In this document: one piece after another, positions 1-8,233 of the stretch | Layout of the letters: each line of letters begins with the position of its first letter | How positions within the stretch are numbered: position 1 is the stretch's first letter | Source: HLUCCA09 sp965277275 | Lineage (GTDB): Bacteria > Pseudomonadota > Alphaproteobacteria > Rhodobacterales > Rhodobacteraceae | DNA: 64,000 nt | Direction: 5' to 3' | NCBI GenBank assembly: GCA_965277275.1 | Contig: CBDICG010000002.1 | Coordinates: 1,798,001 to 1,862,000, forward strand | Notes under the pieces: generated by a model | What the model was told of the DNA's origin: nothing | Databases searched by the model: none | What the model saw: the letters and a program-made list of their open reading frames with translations, nothing else | Program-made: the position numbers and the translations under genes

Positions 1-1768
1 CGATCAGCGCGACGGCGAGATCGAGCGCGGTGGTGACCCCGTTGTTCAGATGCACGCGGCGGAAGAACTCCACCGCCTGCTCCCGCAAGGCGGGAGTCGT
101 GGCAGCGGCGAATTCGTACTCGGCAAAGGCTTCCAGCGCCTGGGGAGAGCTGTCCATCCGGTCAGCCCAGAGTTGCAGCGCCGCTTGCGTCGCCCGGGGA
201 TCGGCCTGCAAGCGCACCCCCATGGCTGCGAGCATCTGCGACCGGTTGCGCCATCCCTGCGTCTGGATCCGCGCAATCGCTTCGGGCGCTGTGAACGGGC
301 TGAGCGCGAGAAGGTCGTTGGCCCCGACCGACATCGTTGCGTGGCCCGTCGCGGCATAGTTCGCGGACCACACATTGGCCTCGCCAAGGCGCGGTGCATT
401 GGGCGCCTGGCACCGGTAGAGCGCGTCGAGCCGCTCCATCGAGGACGCCATGCCGTGGCGCGACACTGTCTCGAGCAGCAATGTTTCTGCGAGGGCCAGC
501 ATCTGTGGATCGTCGCGGTAGCGCACAAGCATCCGCGCGAGCCGCTGCATTCCCTCTGGATCGCCCCGCCGTACCGCTTCCTCGAGCAGACCACGCGCCT
601 CGTCTTCACCGGCCCAGCGCCCATGCCCTTCCATCACCAGGCGGGCGCGCTCGGTGAAGACCTGCCCGGGCGCTTCTGGCCACTCCGAGATCTCTCGCAG
701 ATACTGCTCGCGCGGCCCATCGGGATCGGGCTCGACCCCGTCGACGTTCACGTCCAGCTCCAGGTGCGGGATGAGGGAGGTTGTCGCGTCGAGGCCATCC
801 TCGCTGTGGTTGAAGCCGAGCATCCGCTCGACATCGGCCGGAGAGATCGCGCCGCTGGCGGCGATGCGCGCCGCCGTGGCCCGGTCGAAGGACAGGCCCA
901 GCTCCACCGCGCGTTCGAGGTAGCGGCGAAGCTCGTCATTGTCCTTCTGCGGGGCAGCCGCGTTCAGATGGTACTCGACCACGCGCCACGCGGCCTCGGC
1001 GCCCCCGAGATCGGCTGCAAAACGGCGCCATGCAAGGGCCACGCCGGGGTTGCGGGCCACGATCTCGCCCTTGAGGTATTCCTGCGCGATGCGCTCCGCG
1101 CGGCCGCAGATGCCGCCGTCGAGCTGGCCCAGCATCCCGCCGAAGGCCATCGTGACCGTCAGGTCGAGCGGCGCATCCCATTCCTCGACAAGCTCGCCCC
1201 GGATCTGCAGGCGTGCGATATCCAGAAGCGCGAGGGCATGGCCCCCGTAGGCCGCCTCGAGGATCAATGCCTGCGCGAGGGCGCGATCCCGATCGATCCC
1301 GATCCCGTCACGGATGTATTGCGCAAGGCGCACCAGCTGGTGATTGTTCAGCCCGTCCGCCTGCTGGTGCAACTGCTGCACGAGGCCCGCATCGCGCAGC
1401 TCTCCGAACCGCTCCGCCCGCTCGTGCAAGGCGATCCGCGCGAAGATCTGCTCGATCTCGTCGAAGCCTGGATCAAGCTCGCCGCGGCGCTCGATAAGCC
1501 GCCCGATAAAGTCGAAATACCCGTCCGCATCGTCTCGCATAGCGCGGCGCGTATCGGAGATCAGGAACCGGATACGCAGCGGATCGGTCAGCGCGGTGCC
1601 CGGTGCCGTGTCACCGAGATCGGTCAGGCTCTCCGTTCCGGCGGGCGCCATGCACACCTCTTCAAGGGCGATCGGGGGCGGCATGAAATCGAGCGCCAGC
1701 GGGTTTGCGACGGCGCTGCAGGGCAGCAATGCCGCGACAACGGCGGCGAGGATCCTGTCACGCGACAT
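1..1768 (-). CDS. Sel1/TPR-repeat secreted protein, AlgK-like (partial, C-terminus off the left edge)
   Basis: Reading leftward from an ATG at 1768, an open frame of 589 codons runs to the window edge without a stop. It begins with a signal peptide (hydrophobic AAVVAALLPCSAVA). Sel1-type helical repeats follow, for example around residues 150-200 (GIGIDRDRALAQALILEAA, then YGGHALALLDIARL) and again near residues 390-430. Alginate-type operons encode a Sel1-repeat periplasmic scaffold, AlgK, which protects and guides the polymer. That role is inferred from context and fold, not from clear AlgK identity. No lipobox is evident, unlike AlgK. The start overlaps the stop of the upstream gene (TGATG), so the two are translationally coupled. 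Confidence 0.72.
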   Translation of the reverse strand, partial: MSRDRILAAVVAALLPCSAVANPLALDFMPPPIALEEVCMAPAGTESLTDLGDTAPGTALTDPLRIRFLISDTRRAMRDDADGYFDFIGRLIERRGELDPGFDEIEQIFARIALHERAERFGELRDAGLVQQLHQQADGLNNHQLVRLAQYIRDGIGIDRDRALAQALILEAAYGGHALALLDIARLQIRGELVEEWDAPLDLTVTMAFGGMLGQLDGGICGRAERIAQEYLKGEIVARNPGVALAWRRFAADLGGAEAAWRVVEYHLNAAAPQKDNDELRRYLERAVELGLSFDRATAARIAASGAISPADVERMLGFNHSEDGLDATTSLIPHLELDVNVDGVEPDPDGPREQYLREISEWPEAPGQVFTERARLVMEGHGRWAGEDEARGLLEEAVRRGDPEGMQRLARMLVRYRDDPQMLALAETLLLETVSRHGMASSMERLDALYRCQAPNAPRLGEANVWSANYAATGHATMSVGANDLLALSPFTAPEAIARIQTQGWRNRSQMLAAMGVRLQADPRATQAALQLWADRMDSSPQALEAFAEYEFAAATTPALREQAVEFFRRVHLNNGVTTALDLAVALI

Positions 1769-3135
1769 CAGCTTTCCCCCTCGCCGGTGCAGGCAAAGAG
1801 CTGGACGGTCCGGCCCAGCGGCACGTCCAGCTCGACCGCGACATCCCGCAGCCCCCCCTCGGGCAGGCCAGCCACCGGCATGTAGAAGCGCGAGGTCGGG
1901 CGCTGATCGACGTGGCGGTAAATCGACCGGATCAGCACAGAGCCATCCGCCCGCGTGAACGAAAAGCGCGCAGACCGGGCTGGTACGCCACCGGTGTCGA
2001 TCATCACGGAGTGCGCGCGACCCACGTCGAGCCCCGCCAACGACGCCTGAACGGAGTGCTCCGTCAACCCGCGCACCGCCGCGAGGGACGCCCGGCACGC
2101 CCCCGTCGCCGCAGCGACAAGCTCGGCCATGGGCTGGTCTCCGTAGCGGGCGAGGCTTTCCCAGACGGGCACCTCCCAAACGAGGTAATCGGGTCGGGCA
2201 TCCGCGAAAGCGGGCGATGTCAGGTAGGAGGAGATCGCGGCAAAGGGCCCGCCCCCGGCGACCGTGTATTGCGCGACATTGAGCTGGGTCGCCTCGGCGA
2301 GGAAGCCCGCAAAGTGGCTCAACCCCTCCCCGGAGAGCTCCGTCCCCACGAGGGCGATACTGCCCTCGGAACCCACGCGGTCAAAGAGCAAGGCCCCGGG
2401 CGGAAACGATCCGGCAGCCGTGCTGCCGGTGTGGTGACGTACGGTTTCTACCGGCGGCAGATCCATCGTGCAGTGACGTTGCAGCTGCCGCGCCATGGTC
2501 GAGGGCATCGGCTCCGCCACGCCCGTACCGGTCGTGAAGGAGCGTTTCGGAAGCGCCTCGTAAGTGCCGGTCGCAGCGATCTGGGCGGCAACGGCGCGGG
2601 CGACGGCGCGCGCACCGGCAGGCGTCATCCGGTGATCGGCGCCATGGAAGGTTTCCGCTCCGCCAAGGCGGGCTTGCCGGAGCGCCCGACGCGCATCCGC
2701 TGCCAGAATACCAACCTCACCGAGACCGCGCAGCGTTTCGCCATAGACCGAGGCCGCAAGCTCGGCGTCGTAACCAAAGCGTGCCGCATCGAGGGGCAAC
2801 GCCTCGGGCATGGCGAGCGCCTTGGTCGGCATCGGCAGCAACACGAGCCGCGTCCCGGTCCGTTCCAGCGCTCGCGAAAGGGCCGCGACTTGCGACAGGC
2901 TTTCGTCGCTGATGGTGTGGCCCATCAGCAGGTCCGGATCGATCCGGAAGAACTGCCCATCCGCCCCCTCGAGGCTCGGCAGCACATCCGACACCACCAG
3001 CCCGTGGCAGCCATAGGCGCTTTCGGCCGCGGCTGGCGCGCCCGTGGCGACCGCCGCCGCAAGGCCAAGCGCCATCGCGGCACCCAGCGTTCCCGCGGCC
3101 CCGTGTGATCGGTTCGTCTGCTGGTCTCTTGCCAT
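1768..3135 (-). CDS. AlgX/AlgJ-like SGNH-fold protein with altered catalytic residues
   Basis: 455 residues with an N-terminal signal sequence (about residues 18-38, ending PAAAES). It resembles the alginate O-acetyltransferase AlgX/AlgJ group: an ADHRMTPAGARAVA segment near residues 166-179 sits where the family has DxHWTPxGA, and VGTELS near 263-268 sits where it has VGTSYS. From memory of the family, the catalytic His becomes Arg169 and the nucleophilic Ser becomes Glu266, so acetyltransfer may be lost and a polymer-binding role may remain. An alternative ATG lies at 3153. I prefer 3135, which has a G-rich site upstream. It lies 35 bases after the upstream gene and is coupled to the Sel1 gene downstream. 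Confidence 0.7.
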   Translation of the reverse strand: MARDQQTNRSHGAAGTLGAAMALGLAAAVATGAPAAAESAYGCHGLVVSDVLPSLEGADGQFFRIDPDLLMGHTISDESLSQVAALSRALERTGTRLVLLPMPTKALAMPEALPLDAARFGYDAELAASVYGETLRGLGEVGILAADARRALRQARLGGAETFHGADHRMTPAGARAVARAVAAQIAATGTYEALPKRSFTTGTGVAEPMPSTMARQLQRHCTMDLPPVETVRHHTGSTAAGSFPPGALLFDRVGSEGSIALVGTELSGEGLSHFAGFLAEATQLNVAQYTVAGGGPFAAISSYLTSPAFADARPDYLVWEVPVWESLARYGDQPMAELVAAATGACRASLAAVRGLTEHSVQASLAGLDVGRAHSVMIDTGGVPARSARFSFTRADGSVLIRSIYRHVDQRPTSRFYMPVAGLPEGGLRDVAVELDVPLGRTVQLFACTGEGES

Positions 3136-3170
3136 CGGATCGGCCCCCGCCATCCTGCCGGCACGGCGGG

Positions 3171-3917
3171 TCAGCCGCCTCCGGCGTCGTTTCGGTCCAG
3201 TCTGTCCGTCAAGTTCAGCGCGGTCGTGCGGATGCCGATGTGGCTCGACACCTCCGCAAGAGCCAGAAGCTCCAAGACCCGCGCGCGTTCTGTCTCGCTT
3301 TCGATCCCGCGCTCCATGAGCGCCACGGCCATGCGCAGCTCGGCGCGGCCCTCGCCATCGGCGGCCGAGCGCTCCAGAATGCGGCTGCGGGTCCGGTCGC
3401 TGAGCGCGCCGAAGAGCCGCCCCTCGCCGTTGAACTCCACGACCGCGTCGAGGGCCAGGGTGTTGCCTTCCCACGCATGGGGGTAGAGCGCCCGAATGTA
3501 GGTGCGCACCCGGTCCGAGGGTTCCTGCCCCGGCTCCAGTTGCCGCATGGCCCGGATCATGTCCGGCAGCGTCCAGATCCGCCCGGTCATGACCGCGAGA
3601 GCGCTGTAGTAGGCGATGTCCGATGGATCAGCGTCTTCATCTGCGATCAGCCTGCGCGCCAGATTCTGGGCGGCCAGCCCGTCTCCAGCCCCGGCCAGGC
3701 GCGCGAGATCCTCGTCCGACACCGGCTCACCGGCATGCATCGCGGCGCGCGCCGTCCGCAGCGAGGCGGGCAATCCGCGCATCGTCCGCCGATCCGGCGT
3801 AACCGTAACGGCAAGCTGCCGCGCTTCCGTGTCCGTCTCGAAGGGAAACGGGATGGATTGCGCGTGAGCGGCACCCCCGACGAACGGAAAAAGCAGGAGG
3901 ATGACCGCCCAGCGCAT
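3171..3917 (-). CDS. Secreted helical-repeat protein of the exopolysaccharide operon
   Basis: 248 residues starting with a clear signal peptide (MRWAVILLLFPFVGGAAHA). The mature part is helical, with short Sel1/TPR-like units such as GAGDGLAAQNLARRLIADE near residues 75-93 and AADGEGRAELRMAVALME near residues 184-201. I do not recognise a named family. Its start overlaps the stop of the AlgG-like gene by one base (TGATG), so it belongs to the same operon and is presumably periplasmic. It occupies a place where Pseudomonas alginate operons have no equivalent gene. A scaffold or adaptor for the envelope-spanning complex is a reasonable guess. Confidence 0.75.
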   Translation of the reverse strand: MRWAVILLLFPFVGGAAHAQSIPFPFETDTEARQLAVTVTPDRRTMRGLPASLRTARAAMHAGEPVSDEDLARLAGAGDGLAAQNLARRLIADEDADPSDIAYYSALAVMTGRIWTLPDMIRAMRQLEPGQEPSDRVRTYIRALYPHAWEGNTLALDAVVEFNGEGRLFGALSDRTRSRILERSAADGEGRAELRMAVALMERGIESETERARVLELLALAEVSSHIGIRTTALNLTDRLDRNDAGGG

Positions 3918-5491
3918 CAGAACCCCTCCGCATCGTCACAGGCCACCGCCGGGATCTCTGCCAGTGCCTCGGGCCCTGCCCGCGAGAGCAGCACGGGCTC
4001 CGCACGGTGCAGCTCACCAAGCAACGCGAGCGTCAAGTGGGCGACGTCGCCATCAAAGAGGCGTGGCGACTGACCGGTGAAGTCATTTTCCGTCAGGACG
4101 ATGTCGGCGCCTGTGGCCGTAGAGAGGCCGACACGGTTGCCTTGCACGAGATTGTCGATGAAGAACGTCCGCGCCGCGTCGTCCTGCGCCGAGACCCAAA
4201 GCCCGGCACTGCCATTGCCGACGATCAGGTTCTCGCGCACCATCGTCTCGTCGCTGGCGCGGACCTGGATCCCCTTCTGATCGCTGTCGAGCACGATGTT
4301 GCTCGCCGCGACACCGCACGAGATCCGATCGAACTTGATCGCGCCGCCGTCGCGCTCCCAGATCAGGTTCCCCGAGACATGCGCGCGATCGCTGCCACGC
4401 TCGACGAGAATGCCGAGGCGCTCTCCGCCGATCATCAGGTTGCCCAGCACCGAGGCGTCGCTCGACCCGCGGAAAACACGAATCGAATTGGTCCGCGCAC
4501 CGCCGTCGAACGTGTTGGCATGGACGAACGTCGCGGGCGACGCCCCGATCGCGAGACCCACCCGCTGCATGTCGTGGAACCGGTTGGCGATCACGCGCGC
4601 ACCGCTGACCCCTGCGAGCGTGAGCGATTGCAGGCCATCAAAGATCGTGGTGTCGATCACACTCGTTCCGACGCGCCGCATGAGCGGATGGGCCACGACA
4701 CCCACACCGGAGAATTTCTCTGTCTGCCCGAACCCCAGCCCGGACACCGTCGCACCGGACATCTCCAGCGCGCCGCCACCGCCGACGGTCAGGAAGGGCA
4801 CGAAATCAGGGCTGTGCGGGTTCTCGCCGCCTGCCACCGTCACGTGGCTGCCGGTGATCTCGACACGACCGAAGCTGATCACGAAAGCGCCCTCGGGGCG
4901 GCTCATCGCGAGATGCTCACCGGGGCCGAGCCTCAGGATCGTATCCTCCCAGAGCACGACGGGACGGCGCAGCACACCGCCTTGCGCCATGGGGCGGTCG
5001 GTGATCCCGAGCGCCTGTATCTCGCGATCGATGTCGGCGAGGGTCACGACACCATGGCGGAAAGAAACCGCTTCTGGCGGACGCGCGCCCTGCGCCATCA
5101 GTACGTCGTAGTCGTCTTTGAACCCGTAGGTTTGCGAGAGAACCGCGAGCGCGAGGCGCAGATTGATGATCTCTGCCGATGCAGGGGCTTCGGCGGTTAT
5201 CCGGGGTATGGCCTGCATGGGCAGCGCCATCCCCGCCGCGGCGACCTCACGGTGCACTTGTTCGGCCAAGGGCGCCATGCCAGCCCGCATCAGGACATCC
5301 GTGACGCGCCCGCCAACGAAGCGGTCTTCTGCCTCGAGCCGGGACGCATGCTCCGCAAGGGCGGTGCGCAACGCATTGAGCTGGCCGATGGAGACCGGCT
5401 GGTCAGACGCATGGGACGGAAACGCCAAGAGCCCGCACGCCAGAAGCGCTGCGAGCCCTGATTTGCCACCACCCCGCCAGCGTCTATCCAT
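3917..5491 (-). CDS. AlgG-like parallel beta-helix protein (C5-epimerase family, active-site motif not conserved)
   Basis: 524 residues. A signal peptide (LAALLACGLLAFPSHA) is followed by a helical region and then, from about residue 190 to 480, repeated NxF/NxI turns typical of a right-handed beta-helix (VIANRFHDMQR, HANTFDGG, VLGNLMIGG, VSGNLIWERDGG, VRENLIVGNG). Length and layout match AlgG, the periplasmic mannuronan C5-epimerase (about 540 residues). The catalytic DPHD motif of AlgG is not found; the corresponding turn near residues 335-344 reads NSIRVFRGSS. It may bind polymer, or act on a different sugar. ATG 5491 overlaps the algA-like stop by eight bases and has GAGGG upstream. Confidence 0.75.
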   Translation of the reverse strand: MDRRWRGGGKSGLAALLACGLLAFPSHASDQPVSIGQLNALRTALAEHASRLEAEDRFVGGRVTDVLMRAGMAPLAEQVHREVAAAGMALPMQAIPRITAEAPASAEIINLRLALAVLSQTYGFKDDYDVLMAQGARPPEAVSFRHGVVTLADIDREIQALGITDRPMAQGGVLRRPVVLWEDTILRLGPGEHLAMSRPEGAFVISFGRVEITGSHVTVAGGENPHSPDFVPFLTVGGGGALEMSGATVSGLGFGQTEKFSGVGVVAHPLMRRVGTSVIDTTIFDGLQSLTLAGVSGARVIANRFHDMQRVGLAIGASPATFVHANTFDGGARTNSIRVFRGSSDASVLGNLMIGGERLGILVERGSDRAHVSGNLIWERDGGAIKFDRISCGVAASNIVLDSDQKGIQVRASDETMVRENLIVGNGSAGLWVSAQDDAARTFFIDNLVQGNRVGLSTATGADIVLTENDFTGQSPRLFDGDVAHLTLALLGELHRAEPVLLSRAGPEALAEIPAVACDDAEGF

Positions 5492-6905
5492 GCGCGACCC
5501 TCGCAATGGGGACGGGCTCGGCATCCATCTTTTCGAGCGTGACAAAGAGCAGCTCGGCATTGGTGTCGCCGCAGTTGACGATATGCACCGGCCCGCTCTC
5601 GTCGGCGTAGATCCGGCCACCCTCGGGCTTCATCTTGCCCCAGCCGGGGCCGGAGGCATGGACGGTGCCCTGCACCACCAGCACCTGGCGCGAGCGGGGT
5701 CCGGCTTCCAGCACCATCGCGCGCCCGACGCCGAGATCGGCGGTACCGATATCGAAACGGTCGGCTTCGACGACCTTCTCCAGCTCACGCGACGCCTGGT
5801 AGGAGAGCATCGACGGAGTGGCATCCGCGTGGATCTCGACCTCGGTCCGATCGTCGGACTTCAGCTGCTCCACCACCTTCTTGACGCTCTGCGTATCGTT
5901 GAGCTTGGCCACCAGTAGCGCATCGGGGGTGTCGACGACGATCACATCGCTGAGCCCCACCACGCTCACGAGCCGGCTGTCGGCCCGCACCATCGTGTTT
6001 GCGGTGTCCTGGGCGATCACATCGCCCTGCAGAACGTTGCCGTTCCCGTCGGACGGCAGGATATTGTACATCGCGAGCCAGCTCCCGACGTCGTCCCACG
6101 ACACTTGCAGTTCGGCCATCGCGATCCGGTCGGTCTTTTCGAAAACGACCTGCTCGGTCGGTGCCGCGCGGGCCAGCGAGAACGCATCCGGTTCGAGATA
6201 GAGCGCGTCGGGCGTCTGTTGCGCGGTTTCGACAGAGGCGGTGATCGTCGCGGCCGTCTCCGGGTCGAACTTCGCGTATTCCTCGATGATCGTCGCGGCG
6301 GAGAACATCGACAGGCCGGACGCCCAGAAGGCGGAGCCCGCTTCGATCAGCGCCTCGGCCTCGTCATGGGGTGGCTTCTCGACGAAGCCGCGGACATGGC
6401 GCACCGGGCCCATGCCCTCCATCGGGCCATTATCTACGATGTAGCCAAAGCCGGTTTCCGGATAGCGCGGTGAGATCCCGAACGAGATAATGTGCCCGGC
6501 TTCCGCGGCTGGAATGCAGGCCGCCATCGTACGTGCGAGATCGCCTTCGATCACGTGGTCGGCCGGAACGACAACAAGGATCGCGTCGGGGTCGCGCTGA
6601 CGCACGGCATGGGCCGCGGCGAGCACGGCAGGGCCGGTATTGCGGCCCATCGGCTCACAGATCACCGAGGCCTGCGCCTGGATTTCGCGGAGCTGCTGCA
6701 CGACGGTACCGCGATGGGTCACGCCGGTGACGATGATCGGATCGTGAAAGAGATCCCCCTGATGACGCCGGAGCGCCATCTGGAAGAACGTAAGCGATCC
6801 TGCCCCGCCGACCTTCTGGAACTGCTTCGGGCTCTGGGTCCGTGACAGGGGCCAGAGCCGCGTTCCTTTTCCGCCGCATACGATCAGGGGGTAGATCCGT
6901 GTCAT
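5484..6905 (-). CDS. algA: Mannose-1-phosphate guanylyltransferase (AlgA/ManC type, isomerase half degenerate)
   Basis: 473 residues. The N-terminal nucleotidyltransferase domain has the signature CGGKGTRLWPLSR (10-22) and FVEKP (174-178), which supports synthesis of GDP-mannose from mannose-1-phosphate and GTP, the substrate of the neighbouring AlgD. A cupin-like C-terminal region (about 375-470) sits where AlgA has its phosphomannose isomerase domain, but the His-rich metal motif (HHHRAEHW in the family) is not visible. Isomerase activity is therefore doubtful and mannose-6-phosphate probably comes from another gene. It lies 20 bases downstream of the alg44-like stop, in the same operon. 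Confidence 0.88.
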   Translation of the reverse strand: MTRIYPLIVCGGKGTRLWPLSRTQSPKQFQKVGGAGSLTFFQMALRRHQGDLFHDPIIVTGVTHRGTVVQQLREIQAQASVICEPMGRNTGPAVLAAAHAVRQRDPDAILVVVPADHVIEGDLARTMAACIPAAEAGHIISFGISPRYPETGFGYIVDNGPMEGMGPVRHVRGFVEKPPHDEAEALIEAGSAFWASGLSMFSAATIIEEYAKFDPETAATITASVETAQQTPDALYLEPDAFSLARAAPTEQVVFEKTDRIAMAELQVSWDDVGSWLAMYNILPSDGNGNVLQGDVIAQDTANTMVRADSRLVSVVGLSDVIVVDTPDALLVAKLNDTQSVKKVVEQLKSDDRTEVEIHADATPSMLSYQASRELEKVVEADRFDIGTADLGVGRAMVLEAGPRSRQVLVVQGTVHASGPGWGKMKPEGGRIYADESGPVHIVNCGDTNAELLFVTLEKMDAEPVPIARVAHG

Positions 6906-6925
6906 TGGGACGCCTCTCGCTTCGC

Positions 6926-8215
6926 TCAGAACACCCCCAGAAGGCGCTGAGACAGCCGCACGCGTGCGGTCTTGCCGACATCCTCCCGGGTCAGAGCGCC
7001 CTCGATCGGAACAAGTTCCACGGGCACGAAGAGATCCCCACGCATGCTCGCCGATGTGGTGGCACTGTTCGATTGAACCGTGACAGCCATTCGCCGGCCG
7101 TCAGAGAGATCCATATGAACAAGGTCGCCAGACATGGCTCGCGAGAGACCCTCGATACTCATTAGAGTTTGCGCTCTAACCCCTTCGCTATTGTTGAAAA
7201 TTGTCATAATTTTGTCTGTAGGAAGGACTGTTGTGCCCTCCCCGATCCCCGAGGCGATCTCGACTTCGCAGTCGCACGGCATTCGGAAGTTCAGCGTGTC
7301 GCCCGCGTTGGAGTTGATGGCGTAGAGGACTTCGCCCTGCCCCGCGCCCGGATCGACATAGACCACCTGACCGGCGACCGTCGCACGCATCTGTTGGCCC
7401 GCGCGCTCGACAAAGACGGGGTGCATCTCCGTTCCGGTGGTGTAGCGCTTGGCAACCACGCCCGCGGCAGCGACCAGCAGACAGATCGAGAGGGTGGCCA
7501 CGGCAATCGAGCGGATGCGCTGCAGGACCGAGCGCTTGGTCGCGCCCTTCGCTTTCGCGGGTTGGGTCGGGCCGGAGTAGCTGACCAGCCCGTCGACCGA
7601 GACGAAATCGCCGGCAATGATGTTGTTCAGGATGTACCGGAGCTGCGGCAGGTGGCTGCCCGTCGGATCCACAAACTGGAACGTCGCACTGCCATTGCCG
7701 CGGGAGACGAGGGTCACCTCTGCCTGCAGGGACACAGCGAAACCGTCGAAAGGAACAGTGAGCGCCGCGAGATGGCGTTTGCCATCGCCGAGCATGCCGG
7801 TGCTCACATCGTCGAGGGTGTGCATGTGGGTGACTGAGAGCCGCTGCCCCTGCAGCGTATGCGTTCCGATGCGCAGCGTGAAGGGCACCGAAACGTGCGG
7901 GTGCTCGTCGTCATAGCCGAAACCGGGGGTCAGGCCCGGCACCGTGCTCCGTGGTGCGTCCACGGGAGGAGGCGAGGGTGCAACGGGCGGCGCGCCTGGC
8001 TCCGAAACGGCCGGGCCGCTCGATTGCGGCAGCGGGTTGGGGTGCGCTTCGGCACCCGACATCGGGGCGGCATCGGGATTGGCCGGTACCGCCGGAAGAT
8101 CCACCGACCATGTCGGCTGCCATCGCTTGGCGCGCCCGTCCGCCTTGGGCGCAGACGAGTCGCTGCCGGGGTGCGGCCTGCTCAGATGTTCGGGGTGGTT
8201 GCCATCATGCGGCAT
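6926..8215 (-). CDS. alg44: Alg44-like co-polymerase: PilZ-type domain, one membrane segment, periplasmic arm
   Basis: 429 residues. A proline-rich N-terminal extension (about 1-105) precedes a PilZ-like barrel (about 107-210). A single transmembrane helix follows (about 236-255, SIAVATLSICLLVAAAGVV), then a periplasmic HlyD-like part. Alg44 in alginate producers binds cyclic di-GMP and activates Alg8. Here the PilZ signature is weak: no RxxxR precedes the barrel, and the DxSxxG element reads DDVSTGM (135-141). Direct control by c-di-GMP is therefore uncertain. ATG 8215 is preferred to GTG 8230 because AGGAGAG lies just before it. Eighteen bases separate it from alg8. Confidence 0.82.
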   Translation of the reverse strand: MPHDGNHPEHLSRPHPGSDSSAPKADGRAKRWQPTWSVDLPAVPANPDAAPMSGAEAHPNPLPQSSGPAVSEPGAPPVAPSPPPVDAPRSTVPGLTPGFGYDDEHPHVSVPFTLRIGTHTLQGQRLSVTHMHTLDDVSTGMLGDGKRHLAALTVPFDGFAVSLQAEVTLVSRGNGSATFQFVDPTGSHLPQLRYILNNIIAGDFVSVDGLVSYSGPTQPAKAKGATKRSVLQRIRSIAVATLSICLLVAAAGVVAKRYTTGTEMHPVFVERAGQQMRATVAGQVVYVDPGAGQGEVLYAINSNAGDTLNFRMPCDCEVEIASGIGEGTTVLPTDKIMTIFNNSEGVRAQTLMSIEGLSRAMSGDLVHMDLSDGRRMAVTVQSNSATTSASMRGDLFVPVELVPIEGALTREDVGKTARVRLSQRLLGVF

Positions 8216-8233
8216 GGTCTCTCCTCGCACCTG

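Noticed and set aside
50..1885. 611-codon open frame on the plus strand
   Set aside because: It is the antisense of the Sel1-repeat gene, whose product has a signal peptide and family repeats; the plus-strand translation is Arg/His-rich and without family content, as expected for a high-GC shadow.
5621..5640. A CTTCATCTTG stretch resembling the 24-base repeat
   Set aside because: It lies inside the algA-like coding sequence, is explained by the codons for KMKPEGG, and lacks the GGTATTT end.
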